From: AP-15 sp963698995
Lineage (GTDB): Bacteria; Pseudomonadota; Alphaproteobacteria; ATCC43930; CGMCC-115725
Length of the DNA: 64,000 nt
NCBI GenBank assembly: GCA_963698995.1
Contig: CAVOTD010000010.1
Coordinates: 171,140 to 235,139 of the forward strand
Direction: 5' to 3'
The notes beneath the pieces were generated by a model. It was not told where the DNA came from. It worked only from the letters and a program-made list of their open reading frames with translations, and made no database searches. Of the stretch, positions 1 through 10,115 are shown piece after piece (within the stretch, counting starts at the first letter, position 1; each line of letters starts with the position of its first letter). The translations under genes and the position numbers were made by a program.

Positions 1-2174
1 TCATCGCCGAATCGGTCCACGAAGTGCAGAAGACGATCTTCGAGGCGGTGATCCTCGTCGTCATCGTCGTCATCCTCTTTCTGCAGACCTGGCGCGCCTC
101 GATCATCCCGATCGTGGCGATCCCGGTGTCGCTGATCGGCACCTTCGCGGTGCTGGCCGCGTTCGGCTTCTCGCTCAACAATCTGTCGCTGTTCGGGCTG
201 GTGCTGGCGATCGGCATCGTCGTCGACGACGCGATCGTCGTCGTCGAGAACGTCGAGCGCAATCTGCGGCTCGGGATGACGCCCGCGCGAGGCGGCGCAT
301 CGGACCATGGACGAGGTCGGCGGCGCGCTGATCGCGATCGCGCTGGTGCTCTCGGCGGTGTTCATTCCGGCGGCCTTCATCACCGGCATCTCCGGCCAGT
401 TCTTCCGCCAGTTCGCGGTGACGATCGCCTCGGCGACGATCATCTCCTGCCTCGTGCTCGCTGACCCTGAGCCCGGCGCTCTGCGCGCTGCTCTTCAAGC
501 CGCACGAAGAGCAGGTCGGGCGGGGATCCTTGCTGACCCGCCCGATCAGGGCGTTTTTTCGCGGCTTCAACCATGCGTTCGACAAGCTGTCGCTCGGCTA
601 TGGCGAGCTGACCGGCGGCTGCTGCGCGTCGCGGTGCTGGCTCTCGTCGTCTATGCCGGCCTGATCGGACTTACCGGCTGGCAGTTCGCCCGCGCTCCGA
701 CCGGGTTCATCCCCGACCAGGACCAGGCTTACCTGATCACGGTGATCCAGCTGCCGCCCGGCGCGTCGCTCGCGCGCACCGACGCGGTGGTGCGCCGCGC
801 CACCAAGATCCTCCTCGACACGCCGGGCGTCGCACATGCCGTGCCTTTTGCCGGGTTCGACGGCGCCACCTTCACCAATGCGCCGAACGCCGGCGCGATC
901 TTCTCGCCCCTCGCGCCGTTCCAGGAACGGGTGCCTAAGGGGCTGACCGCCGACCACATTCTGGCCGACCTGCGCAGCGGCTGGCGCAAATCCAGGACGC
1001 CTTCATCATCACCATTTCGCCGCCGCCGGTGCGCGGCATCGGCACTGCCGGCGGCTTCAAGATGATGGTGCAGGACAAGCGCGGGCGCGGATTGCCGTCA
1101 CTCGAGGCGGCGACGCAGGAGATTGTCACGGCGGCCAATCAAACCCCCGGTCTCGTCGGCGTCTTCTCGCTGTTCAACACCCGGACACCTAAGGTCTATG
1201 CCGATATCGACCGGGTCCGGGCCGAGATGCTCGGCGTCTCGGCCAATCGGGTTTTCGAGACATTGCAGGTCTATCTCGGCTCGACCTACGTCAACGACTT
1301 TAATTACCTTGGCCGCACCTATCGGGTCACGGCGCAGGCCGATGCGCCGTTTCGCGACGAGATCCGCGATATCGTCAATCTGAAGACGCGTAACGACAAA
1401 GGGCAGATGGTGCCGATCGGTTCGGTCGCCCGGTTCCGCGACATCACCGGCCCCTACCGGGTGCCTCGCTACAATCTTTATCCCGCCGCCGAGGTTCAAG
1501 GGAGCACATTGCCAGGATACTCGACCGGCTATGGCCTTGCGGCGATGGAGAAGCTTGCCGCCGATCGGCTCCCCGACGGGTTCGGCTTCGACTGGACGGA
1601 TCTCGCCTACCAGCAAAAGCTAGCCGGCAACACCGGGCTTCTGGTCTTTGGCGCCTCGATCGTTTTCGTCTTTCTCGTGCTGGCGGCGCAATACGAGAGC
1701 TGGAGCCTGCCGCTGGCGGTAATCCTTATCGTGCCGATGTGCCTGCTGGCGGCGGTGAGTGGCCTCCTGTTGCGCGGCATGGACGTCAACATCCTGGCGC
1801 AGGTCGGGTTTGTGGTGCTGGTCGGGCTGGCTGCCAAGAACGCGATCCTGATCGTCGAGTTCGCGCGCCAGGCGGAGGAAGAAGGCAAGGACCGGTTCGA
1901 TGCCGCCGTCCAGGCGGCGCGCACGCGGCTGCGGCCGATCCTGATGACGTCCTTTGCCTTTATTTTTGGCGTCGTGCCGCTGGCGATCGCCACCGGCGCC
2001 GGTGCCGAGATGCGCCAGTCGCTCGGCACTGCGGTGTTTTTCGGTATGCTCGGCGTCACCGGTTTCGGCCTGATTTTTACGCCGGTGTTCTACGTCGTCG
2101 TTCGCGGTCTGTTCGGCAAGCGCCGGCGGCTTTCTATGGCCAACCCTGAACTTACGGCGAAAACCGCCGAGTAG
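1..2174 (+). pseudogene. RND efflux pump inner-membrane subunit (AcrB/MexB type), 5' truncated and frameshifted
   Basis: This is the 3' two thirds or so of a proton-driven RND (HAE1-type) drug exporter of the inner membrane; the 5' part lies outside the window. The TM4 motif GIVVDDAIVVVEN, with its paired proton-relay Asp residues, is at about 210-250. The TM10 counterpart GLAAKNAILIVEF, with the relay Lys, is at about 1825-1865. Homology continues to the end of the reading, but it crosses frames near 290, 460, 617 and 975, so no single ORF covers it. The fragment ends with a short polar tail at 2174. No membrane-fusion or outer-membrane partner is visible downstream. The shifts are one-base indels, so either true decay or consensus error is possible. 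The family assignment is secure; substrate is unknown. Confidence 0.85.
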
Positions 2175-2298
2175 CGCGGATCGCCCCCCTCTCGCCCCTC
2201 GCGAATTGTCGTACCGTCGCGCAGCCGGTCCATCCCGGTGTCTATGCCGATGGCAGCGTCGAGGAGAATGGGATTACCGCGGTTGGACGATCGCCCAA

Positions 2299-2871
2299 TC
2301 AGCCGCGCACGCGCTCGTCCAACTCCTCTGCGATTGGCGCATGGTTGAGCAGGGCGGCAAGCACGCCGCCGCCGATCGAATTGCCGATCAGCGTCGGGGC
2401 GACAAAATCGTAGAGGTAGTCGCCGATCGAGAGATGGCCGGCGAACATGGCGTAGGACGTTTCGACCGAGCCGGCGATAATGTGCGGGAAATGGCAAATT
2501 GCGACAGCGTAGGTCAATAGAATGATGATTATCGGCCGCGAGGGTCCAGCCTTCGGCAGCAGCCAGATCATCAGGCCAATTGGCCAGCTGGCAAAGCCGG
2601 CGAAACTGCCCGCCATGGTCGGTTGGGCGAGCGCGTCGATGGCCGGCGCCATCTCGCCCGGCAAAACAGCGGACCGTGCCAGTATGCCACCGATGATCAC
2701 CGTACCGGCGAGGTCTGCGGCGAGCACGATGCCCCAGACCCGCAGCATCTTCAGCACGACAATCAGAAACCCCAAGCAATAGCCGAAGCCTTCGACCAAA
2801 TAGGCGCCGCGATTGACCGCCTCCGAAACAGCGCTCTGACAAGATGGGTCTGCCTCATTTGCGGCAGACAA
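2299..2871 (-). pseudogene. Formate/nitrite transporter (FNT) family channel, internally deleted remnant
   Basis: The 190-residue reading matches the second half of FNT-family channels of the YfdC branch. GYCLGFLIVVL corresponds to the TM3 region, and NSIGGGVLAALLNHAP near the end is the typical closing segment. FNT proteins are usually about 270-300 residues. Here the N-terminal helices are missing. In addition, FLIVVL is followed at once by KMLRVWG, so the conserved GRQQLFTEN-type loop that normally lies between these segments is absent. I infer a small internal deletion and 5' loss, so a working channel is unlikely. The gene converges on the RND fragment. The exact branch was judged by eye. 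Confidence 0.65.
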
Positions 2872-2976
2872 ACACGTGAGTTTCAGCTTTGTTTCACGTG
2901 AAGGGTGATTTCACTCACTTCTGTAGCCGCCAGTTCTCGAGCCGGGGTTCGGCCCAAGCGGCACGGCCGGATAGCC

Positions 2977-3483
2977 TCAACGGGACGGGCGGCCATGGAT
3001 GTGGACGTGATGCCCGCCTGCCTCTTCGAGGATGCGCGTCGCGGTCAGCTCTCTTTCCGAATCCTCGCAACGCACCCATAGAAGCCCAGCCCCGGCGTGC
3101 AGCGCCGCGGCAAAGTTCTCGCTGTGCCGCGGGGCGGTGTAATCGTCGAACAGCTCTTTCAATGCCGCGCCGCCGAGGCCGGCGGCGACCAGCGCCGCGA
3201 CGGTGGCGGCGATCGGGCCGCCCGACAACAGGATTATGCCGGCGACGGTCAGCGGCGCGATGTACTTGATCTCGTCGCTGACCCCGGCCGGAACGATCTT
3301 CGGCGCGGACACGTCCGGCTCGCCGGCCGCGGCCAGCGAATCGTGCGATGCGAGGACCGAGAGGTCGCTGGTTTCGAACCCGGCTGCCCGCAGGTTCGAG
3401 ACGGCGCGGTGAAAATGCTCGCGGTCGGGAAACGAGGCGACCGCCTCGCGAACAATCGGAAAAGACGGCGAACCCTCGGTCAC
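2977..3483 (-). CDS. Small membrane-associated protein, YflT-like / general-stress type
   Basis: This is a 168-residue protein of unknown biochemical role. Residues 1-45 hold a ferredoxin-like stretch (REAVASFPDREHF, then LRAAGFETSDLSVL) like the YflT or general-stress-17M domain. Residues about 75-110 are hydrophobic and glycine- and alanine-rich, and probably form one membrane hairpin. The rest is soluble, with a charged C-terminus rich in His and Arg. Such proteins often appear in alphaproteobacteria as short stress-related membrane proteins, but no catalytic motif is visible. The gene is divergent from mutS with about 96 bases between the starts. The domain match was judged by eye and is only moderate. 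Confidence 0.5.
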   Translation of the reverse strand: MTEGSPSFPIVREAVASFPDREHFHRAVSNLRAAGFETSDLSVLASHDSLAAAGEPDVSAPKIVPAGVSDEIKYIAPLTVAGIILLSGGPIAATVAALVAAGLGGAALKELFDDYTAPRHSENFAAALHAGAGLLWVRCEDSERELTATRILEEAGGHHVHIHGRPSR

Positions 3484-3579
3484 TCCGATCCTCTCTTTCG
3501 TATTCGGCCGATCCGCATGCTACCGTCAAACAGCCGTCGCGTCCGCCCTCTTCGCCCGCCCGCCGATGCCCGTTAGCCG

Positions 3580-6240
3580 ATGAACGAAATTTCCCTTTCC
3601 GCCGGCGGTGCTGTTGCGCCGGCGGCCTCGCCGGTGATGATCCAGTACCATGAGATCAAGAAGGCGAACCCGGGTTGCCTCTTGTTCTTCCGGATGGGGG
3701 ATTTTTACGAGCTATTCTTCGAGGACGCGGTCGCGGCGGCGCAGGCGCTCGATATCGCATTGACCAAGCGCGGCCGGCACGAGGGGGCCGACATCCCGAT
3801 GTGCGGCGTCCCGGTCCACGCCGCCGAAACCTATCTCGCGCGGCTGATCCGCGCCGGGTTCAAGGTCGCGATGTGCGACCAGATCGAGGATCCCGCCGAG
3901 GCCAGGAGGCGCGGCGGGAAAGGGCCGGTGCGGCGCGCCGTCGTCCGCGTGGTGACCGCCGGCACCCTGACCGAGGAGGGCCTGCTCGACGCCCGCCGGC
4001 ACAATTATCTGGCCGGGATCGCCGAAGCGGGCGGCGAGATCGGTCTCGCCTGGCTCGATCTGTCGACCGGCGCCTTTGCGCTGGCGCCGACCAGCGAACC
4101 CGCCCTAGCCGGCGATCTCGCCCGCCTGATGCCGGGCGAGATCCTCATTCCCGAACGCATGCTGACCCGCCCGGCGCTGTTCGAATTGCTGGCCGAGTGG
4201 AAGCCGGCATTGACGCCGTTGCCCAACCCCCGCTTCGAGAGCGAGGCCGGGCGCCGCCGCCTCGAGAATCACTATGGCGTCGGCGCGCTCGACGGCTTCG
4301 GGGCGTTCGGCCGCGCCGAGCTCGCCGCCGCCGGCGCCCTCGTCGACTATGTCGGCCTGACCCAACAAGGCGGGACCGCGCATCTCGAACCGCCGCGCCG
4401 GGTCGCGCCGGGCTCGGTCATGCAGATCGATGCGGCGACGCGGCGCAACCTCGAGCTGGTGACGACGCTCGCCGGCGAGCGCAAAGGCAGCCTCCTCGCG
4501 ACGATCGACCGAACCGTCACGGCGGCCGGGGCGCGGCTCCTTGCCGACCATCTCGCGGCGCCGCTGACCGAGCCCGCGGCGATCGCGGCGCGGCTCGATG
4601 CGGTTCAGTTCTTTGTCGACCGCCCCGAGGCGCGCGCGGCCTTGCGCGAGCGGCTGAAGCACTGCCCCGATATTGAGCGCGCTCTGACGCGTCTCAGCCT
4701 CGGGCGCGGCGGCCCGCGCGATCTCGCGGCGCTTTCCCAGTCACTCGGCGAGACCGCGGCGTTGCGCGAGATGCTCGCCCAGCCGGGGCTTGTCCCGTTG
4801 CCCGAGCAGCTTGCCGCGGCGCGACAGGGGCTCGGCGAGCACGCCGCTCTGGTCGAGCGCCTTAGGCGCGCTCTCGCCGCCGAATTGCCGCTTCTCGTCC
4901 GCGATGGCGGGTTTATCGCCGCCGGCTATTCTGACGAGCTCGACGAGTGGCGCCGCCTGCGCGACGAGAGCCGCCGTATGATCGCCGCACTGCAGGCGCG
5001 TTACGCCGGCGAGACCGCGATCGGCGCGTTGAAGATCCGCCACAACAACGTGATCGGCTACTACGTCGAGGTGTCGGCGAACCATGCCGGCAAGCTCGGG
5101 CCCGAGTTCATCCACCGCCAGACGATGGCCGGAGCGCAGCGCTACACGACGACCGAGCTCGCCGATCTGGCAACCAAGATCGCTGGCGCCGCCGAGCGCG
5201 CGCTGGCGCTGGAGCTGCGGCTCTATGACGATCTCGCCGCCGAGATCATGGCGCGCCGCGCCGAGATTGCCGCCGCCGCGGCGGCGCTCGCGACGCTCGA
5301 TCTCGCCGCTTCCCTCGCCGAGCTCGCCGACGCCGCCGTTTGGGTGCGCCCCGCCATCGAGGACAGCACCGCCTTCGAGATCGCGGGCGGACGGCACCCG
5401 ACTGTCGAGGCGGCGCTGGCGAGTGCGGGCAATGGCGGCGCCTTCGTCGCCAATGATTGCGTGCTGGCGGACGACCGGGTGTGGCTGGTCACGGGCCCCA
5501 ACATGGCCGGCAAGAGCACGTTTCTGCGGCAGAACGCGCTGATCGCGATCCTTGCGCAAATCGGCTCCTACGTCCCGGCCCGTGCGGCTAGCATCGGCAT
5601 TGTCGACCGCCTGTTCAGCCGGGTCGGCGCCGCCGACGATCTGGCGCGCGGCCGTTCGACCTTTATGGTCGAGATGGTCGAGACCGCGGCGATCCTGAAT
5701 CAGGCGGGGCCGCGATCGTTTGTCATCCTCGACGAGATCGGCCGCGGCACCGCGACCTTCGACGGCCTGTCGATCGCCTGGGCGACGCTCGAGCATCTGC
5801 ACGAGGTCAACCGCTGCCGCACCCTCTTTGCGACGCATTACCATGAATTGACCGCGCTCGCCGCAAAGCTCCCGGCGCTCGCCTGCCACACGATGCGGGT
5901 CAAGGAATGGAAGGGCGATGTCGTCTTTCTGCACGAGGTCGGCCCCGGCACCGCCGACCGCTCCTACGGCATCCACGTGGCAAAGCTCGCCGGCTTACCG
6001 AAGAGCGTGACGGCGCGCGCCGAGGAGGTTCTGGGGGTGCTCGAAAAGGGCGAACAAGGCGGGGCGCTGGCCCGCCTCGCCGACGACCTGCCGCTGTTCA
6101 GCGCCGCCCGCCGCCGTACCGAGCCCGCACCGAGCGAGTCCGCCGCCGAGATGCGGCTGCGCGAGACCCGCCCCGACGAGCTGACCCCGCGCGAGGCGCT
6201 CGATCTTATCTACCGGCTAAAGGCGCTGGCGGCGGAGTAG
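3580..6240 (+). CDS. mutS: DNA mismatch repair protein MutS
   Basis: MutS recognises mismatches and small loops and starts methyl-independent mismatch repair with MutL in the cytoplasm. The 886-residue product has full family length. The mismatch-wedge motif GDFYELF places the stacking Phe at residue 42 and its Glu at 44. The ATPase domain has Walker A GPNMAGKST at about residue 638, Walker B DEIGRGTATFDG, and the downstream ATHYHEL switch. The C-terminal end (LTPREALDLIYRLK) matches the dimerisation tail. There is no strong Shine-Dalgarno before the chosen ATG, but the N-terminus aligns with other alphaproteobacterial MutS. The ORF is uninterrupted over 2.66 kb, in contrast to several large genes in this window. 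Confidence 0.97.
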   Translation: MNEISLSAGGAVAPAASPVMIQYHEIKKANPGCLLFFRMGDFYELFFEDAVAAAQALDIALTKRGRHEGADIPMCGVPVHAAETYLARLIRAGFKVAMCDQIEDPAEARRRGGKGPVRRAVVRVVTAGTLTEEGLLDARRHNYLAGIAEAGGEIGLAWLDLSTGAFALAPTSEPALAGDLARLMPGEILIPERMLTRPALFELLAEWKPALTPLPNPRFESEAGRRRLENHYGVGALDGFGAFGRAELAAAGALVDYVGLTQQGGTAHLEPPRRVAPGSVMQIDAATRRNLELVTTLAGERKGSLLATIDRTVTAAGARLLADHLAAPLTEPAAIAARLDAVQFFVDRPEARAALRERLKHCPDIERALTRLSLGRGGPRDLAALSQSLGETAALREMLAQPGLVPLPEQLAAARQGLGEHAALVERLRRALAAELPLLVRDGGFIAAGYSDELDEWRRLRDESRRMIAALQARYAGETAIGALKIRHNNVIGYYVEVSANHAGKLGPEFIHRQTMAGAQRYTTTELADLATKIAGAAERALALELRLYDDLAAEIMARRAEIAAAAAALATLDLAASLAELADAAVWVRPAIEDSTAFEIAGGRHPTVEAALASAGNGGAFVANDCVLADDRVWLVTGPNMAGKSTFLRQNALIAILAQIGSYVPARAASIGIVDRLFSRVGAADDLARGRSTFMVEMVETAAILNQAGPRSFVILDEIGRGTATFDGLSIAWATLEHLHEVNRCRTLFATHYHELTALAAKLPALACHTMRVKEWKGDVVFLHEVGPGTADRSYGIHVAKLAGLPKSVTARAEEVLGVLEKGEQGGALARLADDLPLFSAARRRTEPAPSESAAEMRLRETRPDELTPREALDLIYRLKALAAE

Positions 6241-6544
6241 GGTGGTACGCTTCGATCGTATCGTTGCTAAATTCGCCACGTTCGCATTGGATATTTCCGG
6301 GTAGTGGTGCGTTCGGATGCTTCGCCAAATTGACGGCGGCCGACTGACCGAACTGGCGCTACAACCTTCAGGAGAATTCCGCTGTAGACTTCCTGCAGAA
6401 GCCGTCAGGGCCAAATGCGGCGTATTGCGAGCGTTGGCTGGCGCGTCTAGCATAGATCAACACGCAATTACCATAATCGCATTATACACTCGCAGCCGTT
6501 CGGGTCCGGCAGCGGGTGCAAGATTGCAATTGAAGGAGTTGCCG

Positions 6545-6601
6545 ATGCCTGATCTCGACCAGATAAAACAGGGGGAACAGGGGCCGCGGGACCGGCGCTG
6601 A
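6545..6601 (+). pseudogene. 18-codon remnant resembling the start of a DUF5681-type protein
   Basis: The 521 bases between mutS and the SDR gene hold no complete gene. One short reading stands out. A good ribosome site (GAAGGAG) precedes an ATG, and the 18 residues ending QGPRDRR resemble the start of the small phage- or plasmid-linked proteins that continue GRFxKGxSGNP (DUF5681). A stop follows directly and the diagnostic motif is missing. I take it as a possible scar of a lost mobile gene. The rest of the gap shows nothing I can name. The match is short and from memory. Confidence 0.25.
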
Positions 6602-6762
6602 CGGTTGGCCCGACCCCAACGACAGTGACATCGAAATGGCAGAGACGGTGACATCCGGGTTTGGTGGACACAAGGGGATCCTCACGTTCAATTGATGATT
6701 GCAGCGGCGACACGATAGAATGCGGTCTCTGATGTCTAGAACATCGTCATGGAGGTGCGCCG

Positions 6763-7512
6763 ATGGGTAAGCTCGACGGGAAGGTCGCCCTGGTAACCGG
6801 TTCGGGCCGAAATATTGGTCGCGCCACGCTATTGCGGCTGGCCGGCGAAGGCGCGCATGTCGTCGTCAATGCCCGCAGGAACCAAGCCGAGGCCGACAAT
6901 GTAGCGCATGAAGCCCGGGACCGGGGGGTCCGGGCGCTCGCGGTCATCGCCGACGTCGCCAAAAAAGACCAGGTCGATGCGATGGTGGCGCGGGCGCTGT
7001 CCGAGTTCGGGCGCATCGACATCTTGATCAACAATGCCGCGATCCGGCCCCACAAGCCTTTCACCGAGCTGACGGTGGAGGACTGGGAGGAGGTCAGAGG
7101 AGTGGTCCTCGACGGCGCTTTGCACTGTACGCGGGCGGTTATCGACACGATGGTCAAGAACCGCTATGGCCGCATCCTGTTCTTCACCGGCGAGGGCGCC
7201 TTCACCGGCGGCAATGGACGCGCGCACGTCTCGGCGGCGAAGATGGGCCTCGTCGGGCTGGCGCGGGGGCTGGCCTCCGAGTTCGCCGCGCACAACATCC
7301 GCGCCAACGTGGTATCCCCCGGCAGCATCGACACCCGGCGGGACAATCCCGAATGGTATCAGGGGCGTGTGCCGAACGCCGCCGGCATCCCCCTCGGGCG
7401 TCAGGGTCATGTCGACGAGATCGCCGCCACCTGCCTCTTCCTGGTCAGCGATGACGGCGGCTTCATCACCGGACAGACCATCCACGTCAACGGCGGCACC
7501 GGCTATTATTGA
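6763..7512 (+). CDS. SDR-family oxidoreductase lacking the canonical catalytic Tyr
   Basis: This is a 249-residue short-chain dehydrogenase/reductase-fold protein. The Rossmann motif is TGSGRNIG at residues 13-20, the NNA motif is ILINNAA, and the C-terminal GQTIHVNGGTGY is typical of FabG-like SDRs. In the active site the usual YxxxK reads VSAAK: the Lys is present, but the Tyr position is Val preceded by His. The usual catalytic Ser stretch is FFTGEGAF. Normal hydride-transfer chemistry by the Ser-Tyr-Lys triad is therefore doubtful. A strong GGAGGTG site sits seven bases before the ATG. It lies 153 bases upstream of two MetE-like genes on the same strand, which suggests a shared pathway but does not prove it. 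Confidence 0.85.
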   Translation: MGKLDGKVALVTGSGRNIGRATLLRLAGEGAHVVVNARRNQAEADNVAHEARDRGVRALAVIADVAKKDQVDAMVARALSEFGRIDILINNAAIRPHKPFTELTVEDWEEVRGVVLDGALHCTRAVIDTMVKNRYGRILFFTGEGAFTGGNGRAHVSAAKMGLVGLARGLASEFAAHNIRANVVSPGSIDTRRDNPEWYQGRVPNAAGIPLGRQGHVDEIAATCLFLVSDDGGFITGQTIHVNGGTGYY

Positions 7513-7665
7513 GGTTTGGCTCGCCGGCGTCGGGGCGCTTGCCAGCAACTCCGTGGTCCGCGCGCTGACATTGTCGGCGGCTTTGACGCCGCAGAAGCTA
7601 TTCGCGCGACGTCATAGGTATAAACTTCGCGATCCGTTGACGGTCTCTCACAGGAGGGACGTAAG

Positions 7666-8886
7666 ATGAGGAGGAGTTCCGATCATATTCTCACCAGCCA
7701 CGTCGGAAGCCTGCCGCGACCGGATGAACTGATCGCCGCCAACCGGGCGCGTGAAGCCGGCGAGGCGAGCGATGACCACGCCTTTCGGGCGATACTTCGA
7801 GCGGCAGTGGCCGATGTCGTGCGCCGTCAAAAGGATGTGGGCATCGACATCCCCGGCGACGGTGAGTTGGGCAAGTCGACGGGACACCGCGTCAACTACG
7901 GTGCCTGGTGGAATTATGTATTCCAGCGGCTCGGCGGGCTCGAGCTGGATGGGCCGCCTTTGGATTCTCGGGCGCCGCAGCGGTCTCGGCCGGGGGAGAT
8001 CGTGCTGACCAGCGCCGCCCACCGGCGAGATCGCGTACGGTTCGCAGCGGCCTATACGGATCGCGAGTCGGGGGTCTGGATGGGACCGCGGCCGACCAGC
8101 GGGCCGGTCTGCGTCGGCCCGCTGACCTATAAGGGCCAGGCCGCGATCGCGGCCGACATCGCCAACTTCAGGCCTGCGCTTGCGGCCGCCGGCGTCGAAG
8201 AGGGCTTCATGACCGCCGTCGCACCGGGCAGCGCCTATCGCATCTCCAATCAATACTATAAGTCCGATGAGGAGTTCCTCTACGCCTGGGCCGAGGCGAT
8301 GCGCGAGGAGTACAAGGCGATCCTCGACGCCGGACTGATCCTGCAGCTCGACGATCCGGCGACCGCCACCGGCTGGGACATGATCGATCCCGAGCCGACC
8401 GTCGAGGAGTACAAGCAATTTTCGATGGTCCGCGTCGCGGCGCTCAACCATGCGCTGCGCGGCCTTCCCGAGGAGCGCATCCGGTTTCACCTGTGCTGGG
8501 GCAGCTGGCACGGGCCGCACACCACCGACATCCCGCTGCGTGACATCGTTGATGTCATGCTGGCCGTCAACGCTGGGGCCTATTCATTCGAGGCCGGCAA
8601 TGTCCGCCACGCGCATGAGTGGAAGGTCTGGCAGGAGGTCAAATTGCCCGACGGCAAGCTGATCCTGCCTGGCGTCGTCAGCCACGCCACCAATGTGGTC
8701 GAGCACCCCGAGCTCGTTGCCGAGCGAATCGTTCGTTTTGCGAAGCTGGTCGGCAGGGAGCGGGTCGTCGCTTCGAGCGATTGCGGTCTCGGCGGTCGGG
8801 TCCATCCGCAGATCGCTTGGGCCAAGCTCGAGGCTCTGGTCGAGGGCGCCGCACTTGCGACTAGGCAACTCTGGGGTCGAGGATAG
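7666..8886 (+). CDS. MetE-like core methyltransferase (cobalamin-independent methionine synthase family), copy 1
   Basis: The 406-residue enzyme corresponds to the catalytic C-terminal barrel of MetE (COG0620) without the N-terminal half. The family's zinc ligands are all visible: His275 and Cys277 in HLCWGSWHG, Glu309 in SFEAGN, and Cys373 in SDCGLGG. Family enzymes move a methyl group from a folate or corrinoid donor to a thiol. For core-only members the donor and acceptor are generally unknown. An AGGAGGG site precedes the ATG. It is followed after three bases by a close paralogue and faces a MetF-like gene, so folate-linked methyl transfer is the natural inference. It need not make methionine. 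Confidence 0.85.
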   Translation: MRRSSDHILTSHVGSLPRPDELIAANRAREAGEASDDHAFRAILRAAVADVVRRQKDVGIDIPGDGELGKSTGHRVNYGAWWNYVFQRLGGLELDGPPLDSRAPQRSRPGEIVLTSAAHRRDRVRFAAAYTDRESGVWMGPRPTSGPVCVGPLTYKGQAAIAADIANFRPALAAAGVEEGFMTAVAPGSAYRISNQYYKSDEEFLYAWAEAMREEYKAILDAGLILQLDDPATATGWDMIDPEPTVEEYKQFSMVRVAALNHALRGLPEERIRFHLCWGSWHGPHTTDIPLRDIVDVMLAVNAGAYSFEAGNVRHAHEWKVWQEVKLPDGKLILPGVVSHATNVVEHPELVAERIVRFAKLVGRERVVASSDCGLGGRVHPQIAWAKLEALVEGAALATRQLWGRG

Positions 8887-8889
8887 GCC

Positions 8890-10083
8890 ATGGAGAGCAG
8901 CTCCGATCACGTCCTGACCAGTCATGCCGGGAGCTTGCCGCGCCCTGACGAGCTGATCGGGGCGTGGGGTGCAAGTGACGCACGTGCACTCGCGGAAAAG
9001 CTCACAGCGTCAGTGGCGGAAGTCGTGCGCCGACAAAGGGATGCCGGCATCGACATTCCAGGCGACGGCGAATTTGGCAAGCCGATGGCGCAGCGGGTCA
9101 ACTACGGCTCGTGGTGGCGATACTCGTGGAACCGCCTCGGCGGGCTCGATCCGAACGGCCCCAATTTGTACGAGATGGCAGCGAGACGGTCCGGCCCCGG
9201 TCACGTCGTGCTGACCAGCTTTGGCGACCGTCGCGATCGTACCCGGTTCGCCGAGGCCTATGGCGACCCCGATTCCGGCATCACCACGGGGCCAAGGCCC
9301 CCCGCGCCGGTCTGCATTGCTCCAATCCACTATGCCGGTCACGACGCAATCAAGACCGACATCGCCAATTTCAAGGCCGCGCTGAGCGCCGCCGGGGTCG
9401 AGGACGGGTTCATGACCTCCGTCGCCCCGGGCAGCGCCTCGCGGATCGGCAACGCCTATTACAAGACCGAGGAGGAGCTGCTTTACGCCTGCGCGGATGC
9501 GATGCGCGAGGAGTACCAGGCGATCCTCGATGCCGGGCTGATCCTGCAGCTCGACGATCCCGCGATCGCCGAGAATTGGGACATGGTCAACCCGGAGCCG
9601 ACAATCGAGGAATACAAGAAGTTCTCAATGGTCCGGGTCGAGGCGTTGAACCATGCGATCCGCGGCTTGCCCGCGGACCGGATCCGCTTCCACTTGTGCT
9701 GGGGCAGTTGGCACGGGCCGCATGTCACCGACATTGCGATGCGCGACATCGTCGATGTCATGTTGGCGATCAACGTCCGCGCCTATTCATTCGAGGCCGG
9801 CAATGTCCGCCACGAGCACGAGTGGAAAGTCTGGCAGGACGCCAAGCTCCCCGACGACAAATTGATCCTGCCGGGGGTCGTCAGCCACGCCACCAACGTC
9901 GTCGAGCACCCCGAGCTCGTTGCGGAGCGCATCCTGCGCTTCGCCAATCTGGTCGGCCGGGAACGGGTCATCGCTTCCACCGATTGCGGGCTCGGCGGCC
10001 GCGTCCACCCGCAGATCGCCTGGGCCAAGCTCGCATCGCTGGCAGAGGGCGCTGCGTTAGCGACGCGACAACTCTGGCGCTGA
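8890..10083 (+). CDS. MetE-like core methyltransferase, copy 2 (tandem paralogue)
   Basis: The 397-residue paralogue resembles copy 1 along its whole length, starting from the shared SSDHxLTSHxGSLPRPDELI-type N-terminus. The zinc ligands are kept: His268, Cys270, Glu302 and Cys366. It differs mainly by a shorter segment after residue 25 and a divergent loop near residues 95-135, where copy 1 has a longer Gly/Pro-rich stretch. Only three bases separate it from copy 1, so the two are surely co-transcribed. A heteromeric enzyme, or two enzymes with different acceptors, would both explain why the pair is kept. The stop is 32 bases from the end of the convergent MetF-like gene. Confidence 0.85.
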   Translation: MESSSDHVLTSHAGSLPRPDELIGAWGASDARALAEKLTASVAEVVRRQRDAGIDIPGDGEFGKPMAQRVNYGSWWRYSWNRLGGLDPNGPNLYEMAARRSGPGHVVLTSFGDRRDRTRFAEAYGDPDSGITTGPRPPAPVCIAPIHYAGHDAIKTDIANFKAALSAAGVEDGFMTSVAPGSASRIGNAYYKTEEELLYACADAMREEYQAILDAGLILQLDDPAIAENWDMVNPEPTIEEYKKFSMVRVEALNHAIRGLPADRIRFHLCWGSWHGPHVTDIAMRDIVDVMLAINVRAYSFEAGNVRHEHEWKVWQDAKLPDDKLILPGVVSHATNVVEHPELVAERILRFANLVGRERVIASTDCGLGGRVHPQIAWAKLASLAEGAALATRQLWR

Positions 10084-10115
10084 GGGTGCGCCAGCCGGCG
10101 GTGAGCGTCTTAGGC

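Noticed and set aside
4741..5976. A 411-codon reading antisense to mutS
   Set aside because: Typical GC-rich shadow with no recognisable domain; mutS explains the region fully.
7513..7665. Cobalamin or SAM riboswitch before the MetE-like pair
   Set aside because: No B12 box or SAM-type stem pattern could be found in the 153 bases; only an ordinary ribosome site is present.
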